Part shown: positions 11,938-22,718 of the stretch, one piece after another
Position numbering within the stretch: the stretch's first letter is position 1
Layout: each line of letters starts with the position of its first letter
NCBI GenBank assembly: GCA_023627715.1
Contig: JAMAHW010000068.1
Location: 165,991-229,990, forward strand
Direction of reading: 5' to 3'
DNA length: 64,000 nt
DNA from: Periconia sp. R9002
Taxonomy: Eukaryota > Ascomycota > Dothideomycetes > Pleosporales > Periconiaceae
The notes under the pieces: model-generated
Seen by the model: the letters and a program-made list of their open reading frames with translations, nothing else
What the model was told of the DNA's origin: nothing
Database searches by the model: none
Program-made: the position numbers and the translations under genes

Positions 11938-12897
11938 TCTGTATATATCTTTCTTTGATAAAGCAAACCCTAGCGCGCGACTGATTCAGAAGAATGTAAT
12001 CACAACATGGAGAAACTTATATTTGATGAAAAGTGGCGGCCACAGCAAATCTTCACGTAATTTGGTATTGGTCAACTATGAGTCCGCCTCTGTAATTTAA
12101 TCTGATGTATCCGAAAATGCTTATCATGACGTATAGAATAAACTTTCCATAAGTCTTGCCAGACATGTTCAGAACAGATGAGGACTGACAACTTCTGGAA
12201 ACATTCAGCCAAGATGGAGGGAAGCAACATGTTTTCGGGGTTGCATAGCCTTAAGAATATCAGTGGGAAACATGACCAAAAATGTTTGCAAATAATCTCA
12301 GTTTCAAGCCTTAATCCAAAACAGGAATATCTTACATCGGTCTGTGGCCACTAACTAGCACAGAGCGAGCCGTTCTCGAATTGCACCCGTTCAATAAAGT
12401 ATGCACACCAGTTGACAGATATGAGTTAAGCACTTAACTGATTTCCTTGGATGAATTGCAGAGTTGAAATGTTCCGTTCAGAGTGAATGTCTTGTTGCAT
12501 GTCACTTGACCACAATTGCGCAGCAACTTCGTCATGCAGGGGTTGAATCCAACAGTACTCATTTAGAATTTGGCGAATTTGCCTTTGAGATAAAGACGGA
12601 ATCTTTTGCGTGTTTCCAAGATGACAGTTAGAATCCATGCATATTCATCCCGAGACGGTATTTAAACACGCCCAGCGAACAAACTTCACACAAGATTAAG
12701 AACAGTCAATGCCAGTAGGCGAACACTTCCGAATCTCCTTAGCGAGCCTAATCGACAATAGATTATAGTGAACTAGATGGGCAGTATAATTAGGAACTGG
12801 GCTAGTGATGATTGCGATTAATCTTAGATGTAATCGTAGGCTTCTGCACTGCAATTGCATATTTTCAAAGAGAAAGGTGTGGTGACACAAATCCTTA
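11938..12897. other. Intergenic, no gene recognised
   Basis: About 960 bases of AT-leaning sequence. Short open frames are present, without motifs. It separates the metabolite genes from the kinase-ankyrin gene. Confidence 0.5.
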
Positions 12898-15800
12898 TTG
12901 TGGAGTTCCAGACACCGGAATTGTCACCCTACTGACCGGTGCGGGGATATCGCAAGGATATACGAAGAACAGACAGCCTTGCCGCAACTGGACCTTCTAT
13001 GTTCTATCAACTTACACTCTACTTTTATACACATAAAACGGTGCCAAAATATATGTTCCATCAGTTTGATGGGGTCGCCAAGTTCACGTTCAACGCGGGA
13101 TGTTATTGGACGGAGGTGGTCCATATCTTCAGATCGTTCTTCGCCACTCAAACTGTCAGCCTCACTCAGCGACCGATTTAGGTCAAAGCCAGTGGCGAGC
13201 AGAACACTGAATGACTACTTCAGTGGGAAAGAGCCTGGCTACCTATACACGGACAATGATTGTTGCCAGATCGCGAATCTTTTGAAGGCCAACCAGAGTG
13301 TGGCATGGGCCCAGATACCGAGAATATATATCGTTCTTCGTCTACTTGGTCGGGTTCAAGACATTGAGGAATTTATTATGCTTGGCCTGAACGATCTTTG
13401 CCTTCCTTTTGGAGGTGTATCACAACTACCACGATCACTACCTCTGGCTCTGCGGGAACGATTTCTCGAGACTCAGAATGTAGTACTTACGAAGTCTGTG
13501 GAACTCGAAAAAAATGGTTCAGATAGACGTCATGTCCACTTCTCGAGGAACGAACCATTTCCCTACGAGGTTAAAGGTCAACTAGGATCGGGGCGGTACG
13601 CAATTGTGGATGAAGTGTTAAGTCCGCTAAGCGCGGAAAGATTTGCCAGGAAGAGGTTCCGAAGGATTAAAGGGAGCTCTCATTCAAAGAGCGAGGTTAA
13701 AAGTTTCATGAATGAGCTCCAGGTCTTGAAGAAAATTCGACACCAACATTGCATCGAACTAGTAAGCGTTCGTCACCCAACTAGTAGAGATTCCTGACAA
13801 GAAGACTAGATCGCGAGTTACACGGAGACCGGTTGGTTTGGCCTTCTGATGTCGCCGGTGGCAGAATTCAACCTAAACGATTACATGCTACTAGCCGAAC
13901 AAAGCAGTGATCACCGAAAAACTCTTTGCACCTTCTTTGGTTGTCTTGCAAATGCGACCCTTTACCTACATTCAAACAAAATACGTCATCGCGATATCAA
14001 ACCTGCGAACGTGCTTGTAAAAGGTCCTACCGTGTACCTAGCAGACTTTGGAATCTCTCTCGACTGGGAACATCTCTCAAAAAGTACCACTACCGAGGAT
14101 AGTGCTAAGACGCTGATGTACTGCGCTCCAGAGGTAGCTGCTCAATTTCAAAAGCGAAATTCGTCGTCCGACATCTGGTCCCTAGGTTGTGTCTTCTTGG
14201 AGATGTTGACCGTCGTGAAGGGATTCTCAATAAACAACTTGCATACAGCATTTCGGAGCAATTCTGAAACTAGAGCGTTCTACAAGAACGTCAGGATAGC
14301 ACATGATTGGCTTTACACGAAACTTCAAGACAGTGTGTCAAACCACCAGAAGACACTTGCGCAATGGACGTTTTCAATGCTCTTAGAGGATCCAGATGCG
14401 CGGCCTAAGGCGATGACTTTGTCACACGGTCTTGGCTCATACCGAACAGATGGGGTTGATGCTTCCAATCCTTACTGTGGCGAATGTTGTGTTCTAGACG
14501 ATGATTGTGGATTCGAAGCTACAAGAAACGATGATTGTTGGGAACAAGACAATATTGACACACCTCCCACAAGTGCCGAAGGATCATGGAACGACCCCAA
14601 TTTGTGGCAGCCAAGTTCTTCGACCAGTTGGCCAGACTGCAGCTCATTTACGTCAGCTCCGATCTTAAAAGACTGTGTCGCCGCTGAGGACGTGCCTGAT
14701 TATGAGACAAGGTCGCTAATCCCCCAGTCGTTTATCAACTCACACACAGCCAGTATTATGAGTAGGGCTGAGAACGACAGAGTTCATAACCCACCAAATA
14801 CCAGCAACTCATCATCAATGCTTCATGCGCTCTCACCAGAGCAGGATTCATTGTTATCCTCCATCGAATATAACTGGTGGCCTTTTGTGGATTTGAGTGG
14901 CATTCTTCCTCAGCTGCAAAGCTGCCACTGGGAGGAACCGGTACTATTGCTTTCGGCAATTATGTCGGACGTTTACTTCATGACAGCCTTACAGCAATCA
15001 CATCCACGGCAGTACTACCTCTTCGAATCCGCAAGCGAGTACGATATCCTTCCTCTTTTGCACTTGTTCTTGCTCAATCGCTTTAAGCTTAGCGCTGATA
15101 AACCCCCTCCGGAGATTGGAAGGAATATGACGCATCCTTTTTTCCTTGTTCTAGGAGCGGCGTGGGATGAATGCCCTAATCGTAATGACATAGCGAAGTT
15201 ACTAGTAGTGTTCGGGCATCACCATGCACTTGAAACAAGCTCAGGGTATGGCCCAATCATCCACTGTGTGCGTTACAACAACGCAGAATTGCTGGAAACG
15301 ATCCTCCGTAACGGTGGAGATTCTGATGAGACAGACAAATCAGGGCGATCTGCACTGTGGCACGCTGCCAGTGTTGGAAACAATGACGCTGTGCCGCTAC
15401 TGCTCGATCATGGATCGACAAAACTGGATCACTGGACCGAAGACGCCTCTGGATGTCACGTGCACTCCCCGGTTGTAGAAGCTGCTTCTAAAGGCTATCT
15501 GGAAACGGTCCGGATTCTGGATGGCCGTGGCTGTTGCCATAACCCCGGCACTTCGATCGAGGCAACGACGCTTCATGTATCCGCTTGTAACGGTCATGCC
15601 GACGTTGTGGAATATTTATGCATGTCCAGGCATCATGCGGATCGCCTTGACTTGAGAGATAAATGGGGTAACACAGCGTTGATGTTAGCGGTATACAGCG
15701 GCCACGATGAAATAGTGAAGCTCCTCATACAAGTAGGCGCAGCTTATGACGACCAGATCCGCAACGATGCCGGTTGGACCCCCATGACACTGGCAGCTTA

Positions 15801-16101
15801 CAATGGACATCTGCCTTTGGTCGAAATACTTGCGAAAGCAGGCGTAGACCCGCAAAGATCTACTAGAGAAGGTAAGAATGCGTTCGAAATTGCACAAGCG
15901 CGGGGGAACTCGGCAGTGGGAGAGTATCTTAAAGCACATGAGGTAGGGCGATCGCTGGGACTTCTTCTGCAAAACACACAACAAGAAAATAAGTTCGTTC
16001 CCAATGGTAAAGATGTTACTCCAGAGGGGGATTTCATTATGTCTGAAATGCTAGAACAGATCGAAGAGATGCAAAACATAGTTGGAAGTATGTCCCACTA
16101 A
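12898..16101 (+). CDS. Ser/Thr protein kinase with C-terminal ankyrin repeats
   Basis: A large two-exon gene (12898-13761 and 13810-16101; intron GTAAGC..TAG). The N-terminal ~190 residues are unassigned. The kinase domain follows: glycine loop LGSGRYAIVDEV, lysine in ARKRFRR, catalytic loop HRDIKPANVLV, LADFGIS and YCAPEV, so it should be active. After a ~200-residue linker rich in Asp, Ser and Asn come about six ankyrin repeats (for example GRSALWHAASVGNNDAVPLL, GNTALMLAVYSGHDEIVKLL and GWTPMTLAAYNGHLPLVEIL). The tail is acidic and helical. The start is unsure: ATG 12898 gives 1051 residues and ATG 13069 gives 994; the second begins in more family-like sequence. The role is unknown; fungal kinase-ankyrin proteins are often linked to signalling or self/non-self recognition. 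Confidence 0.85.
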
Positions 16102-16202
16102 AGTAACTGTTTGGCTTTAGGCAACTACTTTTAGTTTCTTTCAATATTTATGGGAGAGTATGAGGATGCATTTTTTGCGATGGGGAATCATGAGGTATGT
16201 TA

Positions 16203-16257
<55 letters not shown>

Positions 16258-16697
16258 CGGGCACGTGGTAATGTTTTTAGATGTAACTAATTTGTTGAGT
16301 GGGTGGGGTGGGACGGATAGGAATGGGATACCCCCGGAGAAAAAAACCCATCCCATTCACGCAACGTTGAGAGTTGATCTACGCTAGCCAATTGCATGGT
16401 GCCCTATTCCTGGTGTTGCTTAATTCACTTGGCTGACGTAAGCTAACTCAGCCTTGGCATGGAAGACACATAATGTGCCTACTGAAGTTGCGGTGTCAGC
16501 GGGAGCAACAGTAACCTTGTCAGATATTCGCTCCCAGATTTTTCTCATGCCCTGTGCTCTCTGTAGTGACATTTAGAGGCAATTTTGCACCTCAATATTT
16601 CAAGTTCCAATTCTGCCCGGAACGCGCCGGTCTAGCTTGAACCAGTTAACAAGGAGTTCTACAGCGAGCAATACGGGAAACCTGCTAGGCTGCCACA
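16102..16697. other. Intergenic with dinucleotide repeat
   Basis: About 600 bases without a recognised gene. It contains the TG microsatellite listed separately. Confidence 0.5.
16206..16256. repeat. (TG)n microsatellite, about 25 units
   Basis: An uninterrupted TG dinucleotide run of about 50 bases just after the kinase-ankyrin gene. It is a likely length polymorphism between strains. Confidence 0.95.
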
Positions 16698-18006
16698 ATG
16701 GATTCGTCGAGGACACGGCGAAAGCGAACGTTTGTGAATCTGACTGGAAATCCGGCCAATGGGCGAGAACAACGCCGTGTGTTTGTGCGCCAGACTGTCA
16801 TGCTGGATTACCACAAGAGGCGGAAACAGCCCCAAGGTGCTGGAGATACGGCCCCAAACTTTCTAGCGGCGGATATTCAGGCTGCAGAGTTGACTTCGGG
16901 GACGGACCAACCAGAGTTGTCTTCGGAGGCGGGGTCCCAGGGAAGAACGGGCGAGTTCAGCGATGGAAGCTTGCCACAGTCACTTTTGAATCTCGATCCG
17001 TGGTCTAAGCATTTATTTCTATTTCTCCCGAAGCAATGGTCCAATGTTCACCAAGATCAGATGGGATGGCTTATCCTAAGATTCTTCTGTGGCCAACCTG
17101 CCAAGGCGGCACAGGACAGGCTGTATACCGTCTTTGTGCATCGGCAGTTTCAGCATGTAGACGAAGAATGCGGCAAGAGCAAGAACCCTTTGAGAAGATG
17201 TATACATCTCCTTCGCATGTTCATCAAAAGCGAGGAAGTTACGGCGTCGCAGTATGCTACGTTGTGGGCTATGATACATGAGCAACAGGAGGACATATAC
17301 TCCCAGGTATGATGGACAAGTTTCCAGATGCACTGTGCTGTAATTTCTAATTCACAGACTTAAGATCGAGAAGCTAGGGAAATGGGAATTATTATCCGCT
17401 GCACAGGCCATTACACTTTACATTTTGTTGTGGATCAAAGTGGGAAGCTGTCAGGGCACATATCTACACGGCAATGTTGCCCTACTCTTCACACTCGGGG
17501 TAAGTTACGCTACGCAAGAGTTATCTCTATATTTCTTACACCCCGCAAACTCACAACTATCTCACAATCAATAGAAAGTCCTCAAACTCCTGCTCAGTCG
17601 CCATTTGTTCGTGGACGTACAAACCTGGAGTATGCCTCCAGCGAACAACTGGCAAGATTGGATATTCAAAGAGTCGTTTCATCGTGTGTCAGTCGTATAC
17701 TTTATACTTACGCTCGTCATTACCATGGACCTTGGCGTCCTATGTCGATGGGACATTGAAAAGATGTCTCTTCCTGCCACGAAGGCCTTGTGGGAGGCTG
17801 ACAGCGCAGCCGCTTGGATGGAGAACATGGCCAGTTCCGCGATGGTGACCGACGGCCTAACATTCCAAAAACCTGCTCAACAAGACGGACGGTCAAAGTC
17901 GCGCGGTTGCGTCCTGGGAAGAAGAGTCGGACGAGGTGGGCTTGATCGTTGCAATGGCAGCACGCCTGCATCCGCAGTACGGCGACTAGGCTGGCAGTGC
18001 GAATAA
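16698..18006 (+). CDS. Fungal transcription-factor-like protein without a zinc cluster; frameshifted C-terminus
   Basis: Exons 16698-17306, 17365-17499 and 17575-18006 are joined by GTATGA..AAG and GTAAGT..TAG. The N-terminus (TFVNLTGNPANGREQRRVF, then HKRRKQP) and the C-terminal part (WQDWIFKESFHRVSVVYFIL) match the style of the fungal transcription factor domain proteins that lack a DNA-binding motif. After base 17871 the frame appears wrong. As written the protein ends in a basic, low-complexity tail, whereas the +1 frame continues with SWEEESDEVGLIVAMAARLH and stops at 17989, which looks like a genuine acidic C-terminus. The switch point coincides with a run of five A at 17867-17871. It could act as a regulator or be a relic. 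The regulatory target is unknown. Confidence 0.65.
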
Positions 18007-18403
18007 TTTGGTCCGAAAACATGGTTTTACTATAATTCTACCTCCCGAGAACGGGCTTTGCAAAAGAACAACTGGATGAGGTGTTGCTTATTGAGAGGCC
18101 ATCTGCATGTAATACCTGATACGGTTAGCGTCAGCATCACGGTGCGTTGTCAGCCTCCTGTCATGCCTAATCGAGCCCATGTCATGGGGAAAAGATGTTA
18201 TGAACAATTTTCGATGGATTAATAGTATCAAAAAGGACATTCCATTACAGTCAGCAATATCCAAATCGGGAATTACATAGAGCTGGTTTGCATGACAAAA
18301 ACTATTGATAAATACAAGCACGCCTCTGTCACAAGCAACAGACCGCAGACGCCCATTCTTCAACATCTTGGCCTCTTCCAAAACGAAAGAAACACTGCAC
18401 TAA
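18007..18403. other. Intergenic, no gene recognised
   Basis: About 400 bases between the regulator-like gene and the SDR remnant. Nothing recognisable. Confidence 0.45.
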
Positions 18404-19405
18404 CGCAAGACCGTCCTCGTTACTGGCTGCTCGGCAGGTGGGGCTGGCGCAGCTCTTGCTCAAGTCTTCGCAGAGAAAGGCTACCACGTCTTCGCCACCG
18501 CGCGAACCAAGTCGAAAGTACCGGAATCTCTCCGCGCCTCCCCAAATGTCACATTCCTGGCCCTCGATGTAAAATCCGCTGACTCCATCGCTGTGGCAGG
18601 GGGGCACGTCGCCAAGGAAGCCGGCAAGCTCGACGTTCTGATCAACAATGCCGGTCTCGGCATGAGTATGCCAGCTCTGGACACGCCTCTGCAGGAAGCG
18701 AGGGAGCTATTCGAACTCAACTTTTTCGGACCGCTTGCGATGCTTCAGGGGTTTGCTCCACTGCTGATCAAAGCCAAAGGCTGCGTGGTGAACAGTTCGT
18801 CTGTTGGGGGTGTCATCAATTTTCCATTTTCAAGTACGTCTTCCATATACCCCCATACTCTCTCCTAGTGGATACAAAAATGTGTGGCATTTAGACTTGG
18901 AATCCGCGCCCGTTTTCTGACACGGCTGGCTCTAGGCATGTACAATGCAACGAAAGCGGCTCTCGTCCAAGCCAGCGAGACATGGCGTCTGGAACTCGCC
19001 CCCCTCGGCGTCCGAATCATCACCTTCGTGACGGGCGACATCCAAACGAATTTCTTTGCCAACTCGAGTATATCATCGATACCAGCGACTTCAAGATACT
19101 ACGGGATCAAAGACATCATCGAAGAGCGGCCCAAGCAGAACCCGTACGGTATGGAGCCGGATAAGTTTGCGTCGCACGTTTTTCGGCTGGTGGAGAAGAG
19201 GGCTGCAGGAAAGTATTGGGTTGGTGGTGGTGTTGGACTGGCTCGCGTGGCGACCTGGCTGCTACCGCAGGGTATGGGGTGAGTTGTTCTCATTTCCGTC
19301 TTAGCCTTAAGAGAATGCTGATTGTGATGATAGGATCGCCTTGTAGAGACTATGAAACCTTTCTCGGAGAAACTAGCTGCGGCACAGAGGAAGGAAGGTA
19401 ATTAG
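18404..19405 (+). pseudogene. SDR (AYR1-like) gene, probably decayed: no start codon, disturbed C-terminus
   Basis: This encodes a short-chain dehydrogenase of the 1-acyldihydroxyacetone-phosphate reductase (AYR1-like) type. The cofactor motif is VTGCSAGGAGAALAQ, the structural motif LDVLINNAGLGM, and the catalytic motif YNATK after an intron (GTACGT..TAG, about 18832-18935). The frame is open from 18404, but a TAA lies at 18401-18403 and no ATG precedes the Rossmann motif. Upstream in the same frame is LASSKTKETLH, which looks like the usual N-terminal peptide with its ATG lost. At the 3' end the frame stops at 19282, or at 19346 if spliced, while a shifted frame keeps a longer plausible tail to 19405. 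It may instead use an unseen upstream exon. Confidence 0.6.
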
Positions 19406-19712
19406 GCTACCAGTACGCGTCTTTAGGCTGGTTCGTGGGAAGAGACTAGGATCTGCCGCTCTAATTTCACAGATGAAGGTGGTATGACATGTTGCTGCTC
19501 AAAACCGATAATAAAAAATGGATTAGACGTTACATATTAACAGAGACTATTTACATTGTGGAGATGAGTAATCAACAAAACATTTCAATCTTGGCACAGA
19601 TCAGTAATCACTTTGGGCACAAACCGAATTATTCAGCATGTAACCTTATAATAGACAACGAAGTGCTTGAAGATCTTGCGAGAGATTTCCGCATACCCAA
19701 GTTACTATTGCT
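19406..19712. other. Intergenic, promoter of Zn2Cys6 gene
   Basis: About 300 bases upstream of the Zn2Cys6 start. Nothing recognisable. Confidence 0.4.
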
Positions 19713-21393
19713 ATGGCTGGCGGGCACACGCCAGGTTCTAGCAGGCGTTGTAGTGGATGCGCACGTCGTCGAAAGAAGGCAAGTTCCGACAATCCCTATT
19801 GCCCAGGTTAGCTTCACTGCAAGTTATTGGATAAGCAATACAAAACACTGACTATCGATGGCAACTTAGTGTGACCTCTTGAGTCCTCAATGCGGACCAT
19901 GCCGACGAAATGGCTTAACGTGCAGCGGTCCGAAATCGGTTCTCCCAACCTTTGTCAACAATGGTTCTGGGTCTTTCCATTCACAAACACAGAGAGAGGC
20001 ACTCGCAAATGCATATAGAAATAGGGGAACTGATGCCGATGCTACTGTATCTTCTGCTCCCTCCTCTGTCCATTTTTACGAAGCCACGACCCAAAACATA
20101 CGTTTGCTTCGGTCCGCCCTTGCAAGAAACGAATCAAAACCCCTGTTACGCAACTCCCTTGCCGGGCTTTTGACCGCCAAATATTCTGCACATAGCACGT
20201 ACTTCGCTTTGTTAGCCGACTTCGAGTCTAAGAAGGAGATAGGAATTTTCGGGGCAGACCGTGTCAAACCGCCGTCTCTTAAACATTATTCAAATGTAGC
20301 TACATCTATTCGCGCTCTGCTACCTCTTTCCGGTCGCTCTGTTCCTCTACTTGACCGATCACTCTTTAGCCTCTTGTGTTTGTACTACGGTCTGCTACAT
20401 GGGAATGCAGGCATGGTACAACTCGCGCGTTCAAGCTATACGACAACTTTGAGTTACTATTCTCAACAACTTGAAAACTTATTATCTATATCACGGGACG
20501 GAAACGCTACCGCTGATGGAATGCTTGTGTGTGCTTCCATAGCATTACAATTCCTGGAGCATCTCAATGATGTGGACGTTCATGGCTCAGGGCACCTGGC
20601 TCATATCGACGGCGCATTGTCAATGCTCAACGAATTTGGACCGGCAATGGTAAATAGTTCGACGAGCGTGCGGGAAGCTTTCAGCGGGTTCAGGGGAGTC
20701 GTCGTGTTTGTCGCCATGGAACGGCGAGCTCCCAGTTTTCTCGCAGAACCTGCTTGGCTGCATGCACCATGGGCTAGGACGCCAAAGACGATAACAGATC
20801 GCCTCAACGATATCGGCATACTGATTCCTGCACAAATACACTCCATCGATAATCTAGTTGCACAGGCGAAAAGAGGTGACTTCAGCCCAGAGTCGGTCAT
20901 CGATCTTTCGCTTCTACAGTTAAACAGAATAGTAGTTTTGGATAGGCGACTCAACGAGTGGCTTTATCAACTAAAAATCGAGACAGAAGGCCCTCTTTAC
21001 TGGCCTCGACTAGATGCACCACCCATGGCAAAAGTTCACGTGGATTCGGAATGTGAACCGAAGTATACAAATGACTTTCACCATCTAGTATTTTCCTGCG
21101 GCCCGATCGCAGGTATGCTCACACAGTTCTGGACTTTTCAACTCGAACTGCTCCTCGCCCGTTTCCAGCTACATGAAACTATCCTACATTATTGTGACAA
21201 GGAAAATTGCGCCATGCCTTCAGCAAGAAGCATGACCTTGAAATCTTTGGAGCAAGATCGCGCAGATGCTGATAGGATAGCCCAGCTTATTTTACAAGCA
21301 GAACCACGACTCAGTAGCTGTTTCGAAGGCTTGCTGTGCATCCAGGCCCCATTAAGAGTGTTGAATCGTTATTTCAAACGATGCAAAGAGTAA
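19713..21393 (+). CDS. Zn2Cys6 fungal transcription factor
   Basis: Exon 1 is 19713-19778 and exon 2 is 19870-21393. The intron starts with GCAAGT and ends with CTTAG, a GC-AG intron of 91 nt. Splicing it gives a perfect zinc cluster C-x2-C-x6-C-x6-C-x2-C-x6-C: CSGCARRRKK from exon 1, joined to CDLLSPQCGPCRRNGLTC from exon 2. Reading through without splicing loses the third cysteine, which supports the intron. The remaining ~480 residues look like the fungal-specific regulatory domain (LYYGLLHGNAGMV, SSCFEGLLCIQAPLRVLNRY). It is the only complete zinc-cluster regulator in the window and so the best candidate regulator of the neighbouring clusters, though that is inference. Confidence 0.88.
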
Positions 21394-21972
21394 TATTGGT
21401 AACTCGAATTGTCATGGGCTATTGTAAGATTTAATCATATGTAGAATTAGAATTTCAGTAAAATTATATTGCTTGAACGAATTAATAATAATAAGCTGTT
21501 GAAGTTGGTAGTGCAATTCGAGTCATGTTTGGAGACCCAAATTCGGTTGCGCTACTAAAGCGGCTTCTTTATTTTAATCTACAAGAGAAGCCCTTGCTCT
21601 CCTATAGACGGTGAAATGATGGAATTCATAAAAAGCGGACCCCTTGTGACAAAACTAAAACAATATCGTGACCATTAGATGCATTAAGCTGCCAGCTACT
21701 CGCTAGTACCACTTCCGACCGAGAAAGTGACGCTTATGACTACGTTCAAACACAAGATTTTTATGCTAGATAAAAGGCATTATAGTTGAATTTCATCCAT
21801 GTTACTAATATCTATGAAGGTTCATAGTTTCTGACCAAATGTCTTTATTGCTAAGATGGAGGATCACAATTGCTCCTAGTGAGCATAAAGCTTAGATGGT
21901 ATAGGCTTGAGCCAATTCTTGAAAGCCATCAGCCAACAGAAACCTCCCTTTGGTGTGCACATGCTTAAACAT
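21394..21972. other. Intergenic, convergent 3' ends
   Basis: About 580 AT-rich bases between convergent genes. No gene recognised. Confidence 0.5.
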
Positions 21973-22718
21973 TCACGCAGCCTTGTCTAATCCTCTGGCC
22001 CATACTCCGACCGTTGCCACACTGTTAGCAAAAAGAGGCCAGATAATTTCTGTTGCAGCGTCTTTTTGTTCAGTAGTGAATCCGGCCGTGGTGTCTTTCA
22101 GCATCGTGGTATGGTAACCCCTACGCACTTCATTAGCGATTCTCATAAAGCGCAGTAGCCACAGTCCAGCTTACAGTTCGTATGCGTATCTGGTCGTCGA
22201 TTCAAGGCAGGTGTTTGCCGTCAAACCACCCAACACCAGATTGGTGATTCCACGCTGCCTCAACTGATAATCCAGGTCTGTGTTCTGGAAAGAGCTATTT
22301 TAAACAATCATCCCACAATCAGCCGCTGATTCCCACCAGTGAGAGCAATGGCGCATACGAACCTGCTGGACCAATGCTTGCTCACGACAACGTCGCCGCG
22401 CGAGATATCTGGCTCGAGTCCATCGTAAATCTCCGCCCCCCAGCTCCCTTCTTGGAAAGCTTTAGAGTCTCGCTGGCTTTCCTGCATCGGCGTTGCGTGC
22501 TTCCAGCCGGCGATGAAGCCAGGTTTGTGCTGCTGGTGGAGGCCGTAGAAAATGGGAATCCCGTGTGCACGCGCAACCTTTACAAGCATCTGCAGGTTTT
22601 TTATCGTATCCGTCTCTTTGAGGCTCTGCGCTAAGAGGCCGTTGAGTTTTCCGGAGGGGTGAAGGAAGTCATTGTAGGGATCAATAATTACGACAGCTGT
22701 GTCTGTAAAAGAGGACAT
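21973..22718 (-). CDS. Isochorismatase-family cysteine hydrolase
   Basis: A 207-residue protein in three exons (22363-22718, 22175-22294, 21973-22120), with introns GTTCGT..TAG and GTAAGC..TAG. All three join in frame. The catalytic triad is visible: Asp13 in IIDPYNDF, Lys114 in DVVVSKHW and Cys148 in LGGLTANTCLES. The family cleaves isochorismate, nicotinamide or related C-N and ether bonds; the substrate here is unknown. The length is normal for the family. An unspliced reading would stop after the Lys motif, so the introns matter. It ends in ARGLDKAA. Confidence 0.88.

Noticed and set aside
16141..16387. Open frames across the TG repeat
   Set aside because: Pure repeat translation (Cys-Val or His-Thr runs), not coding.
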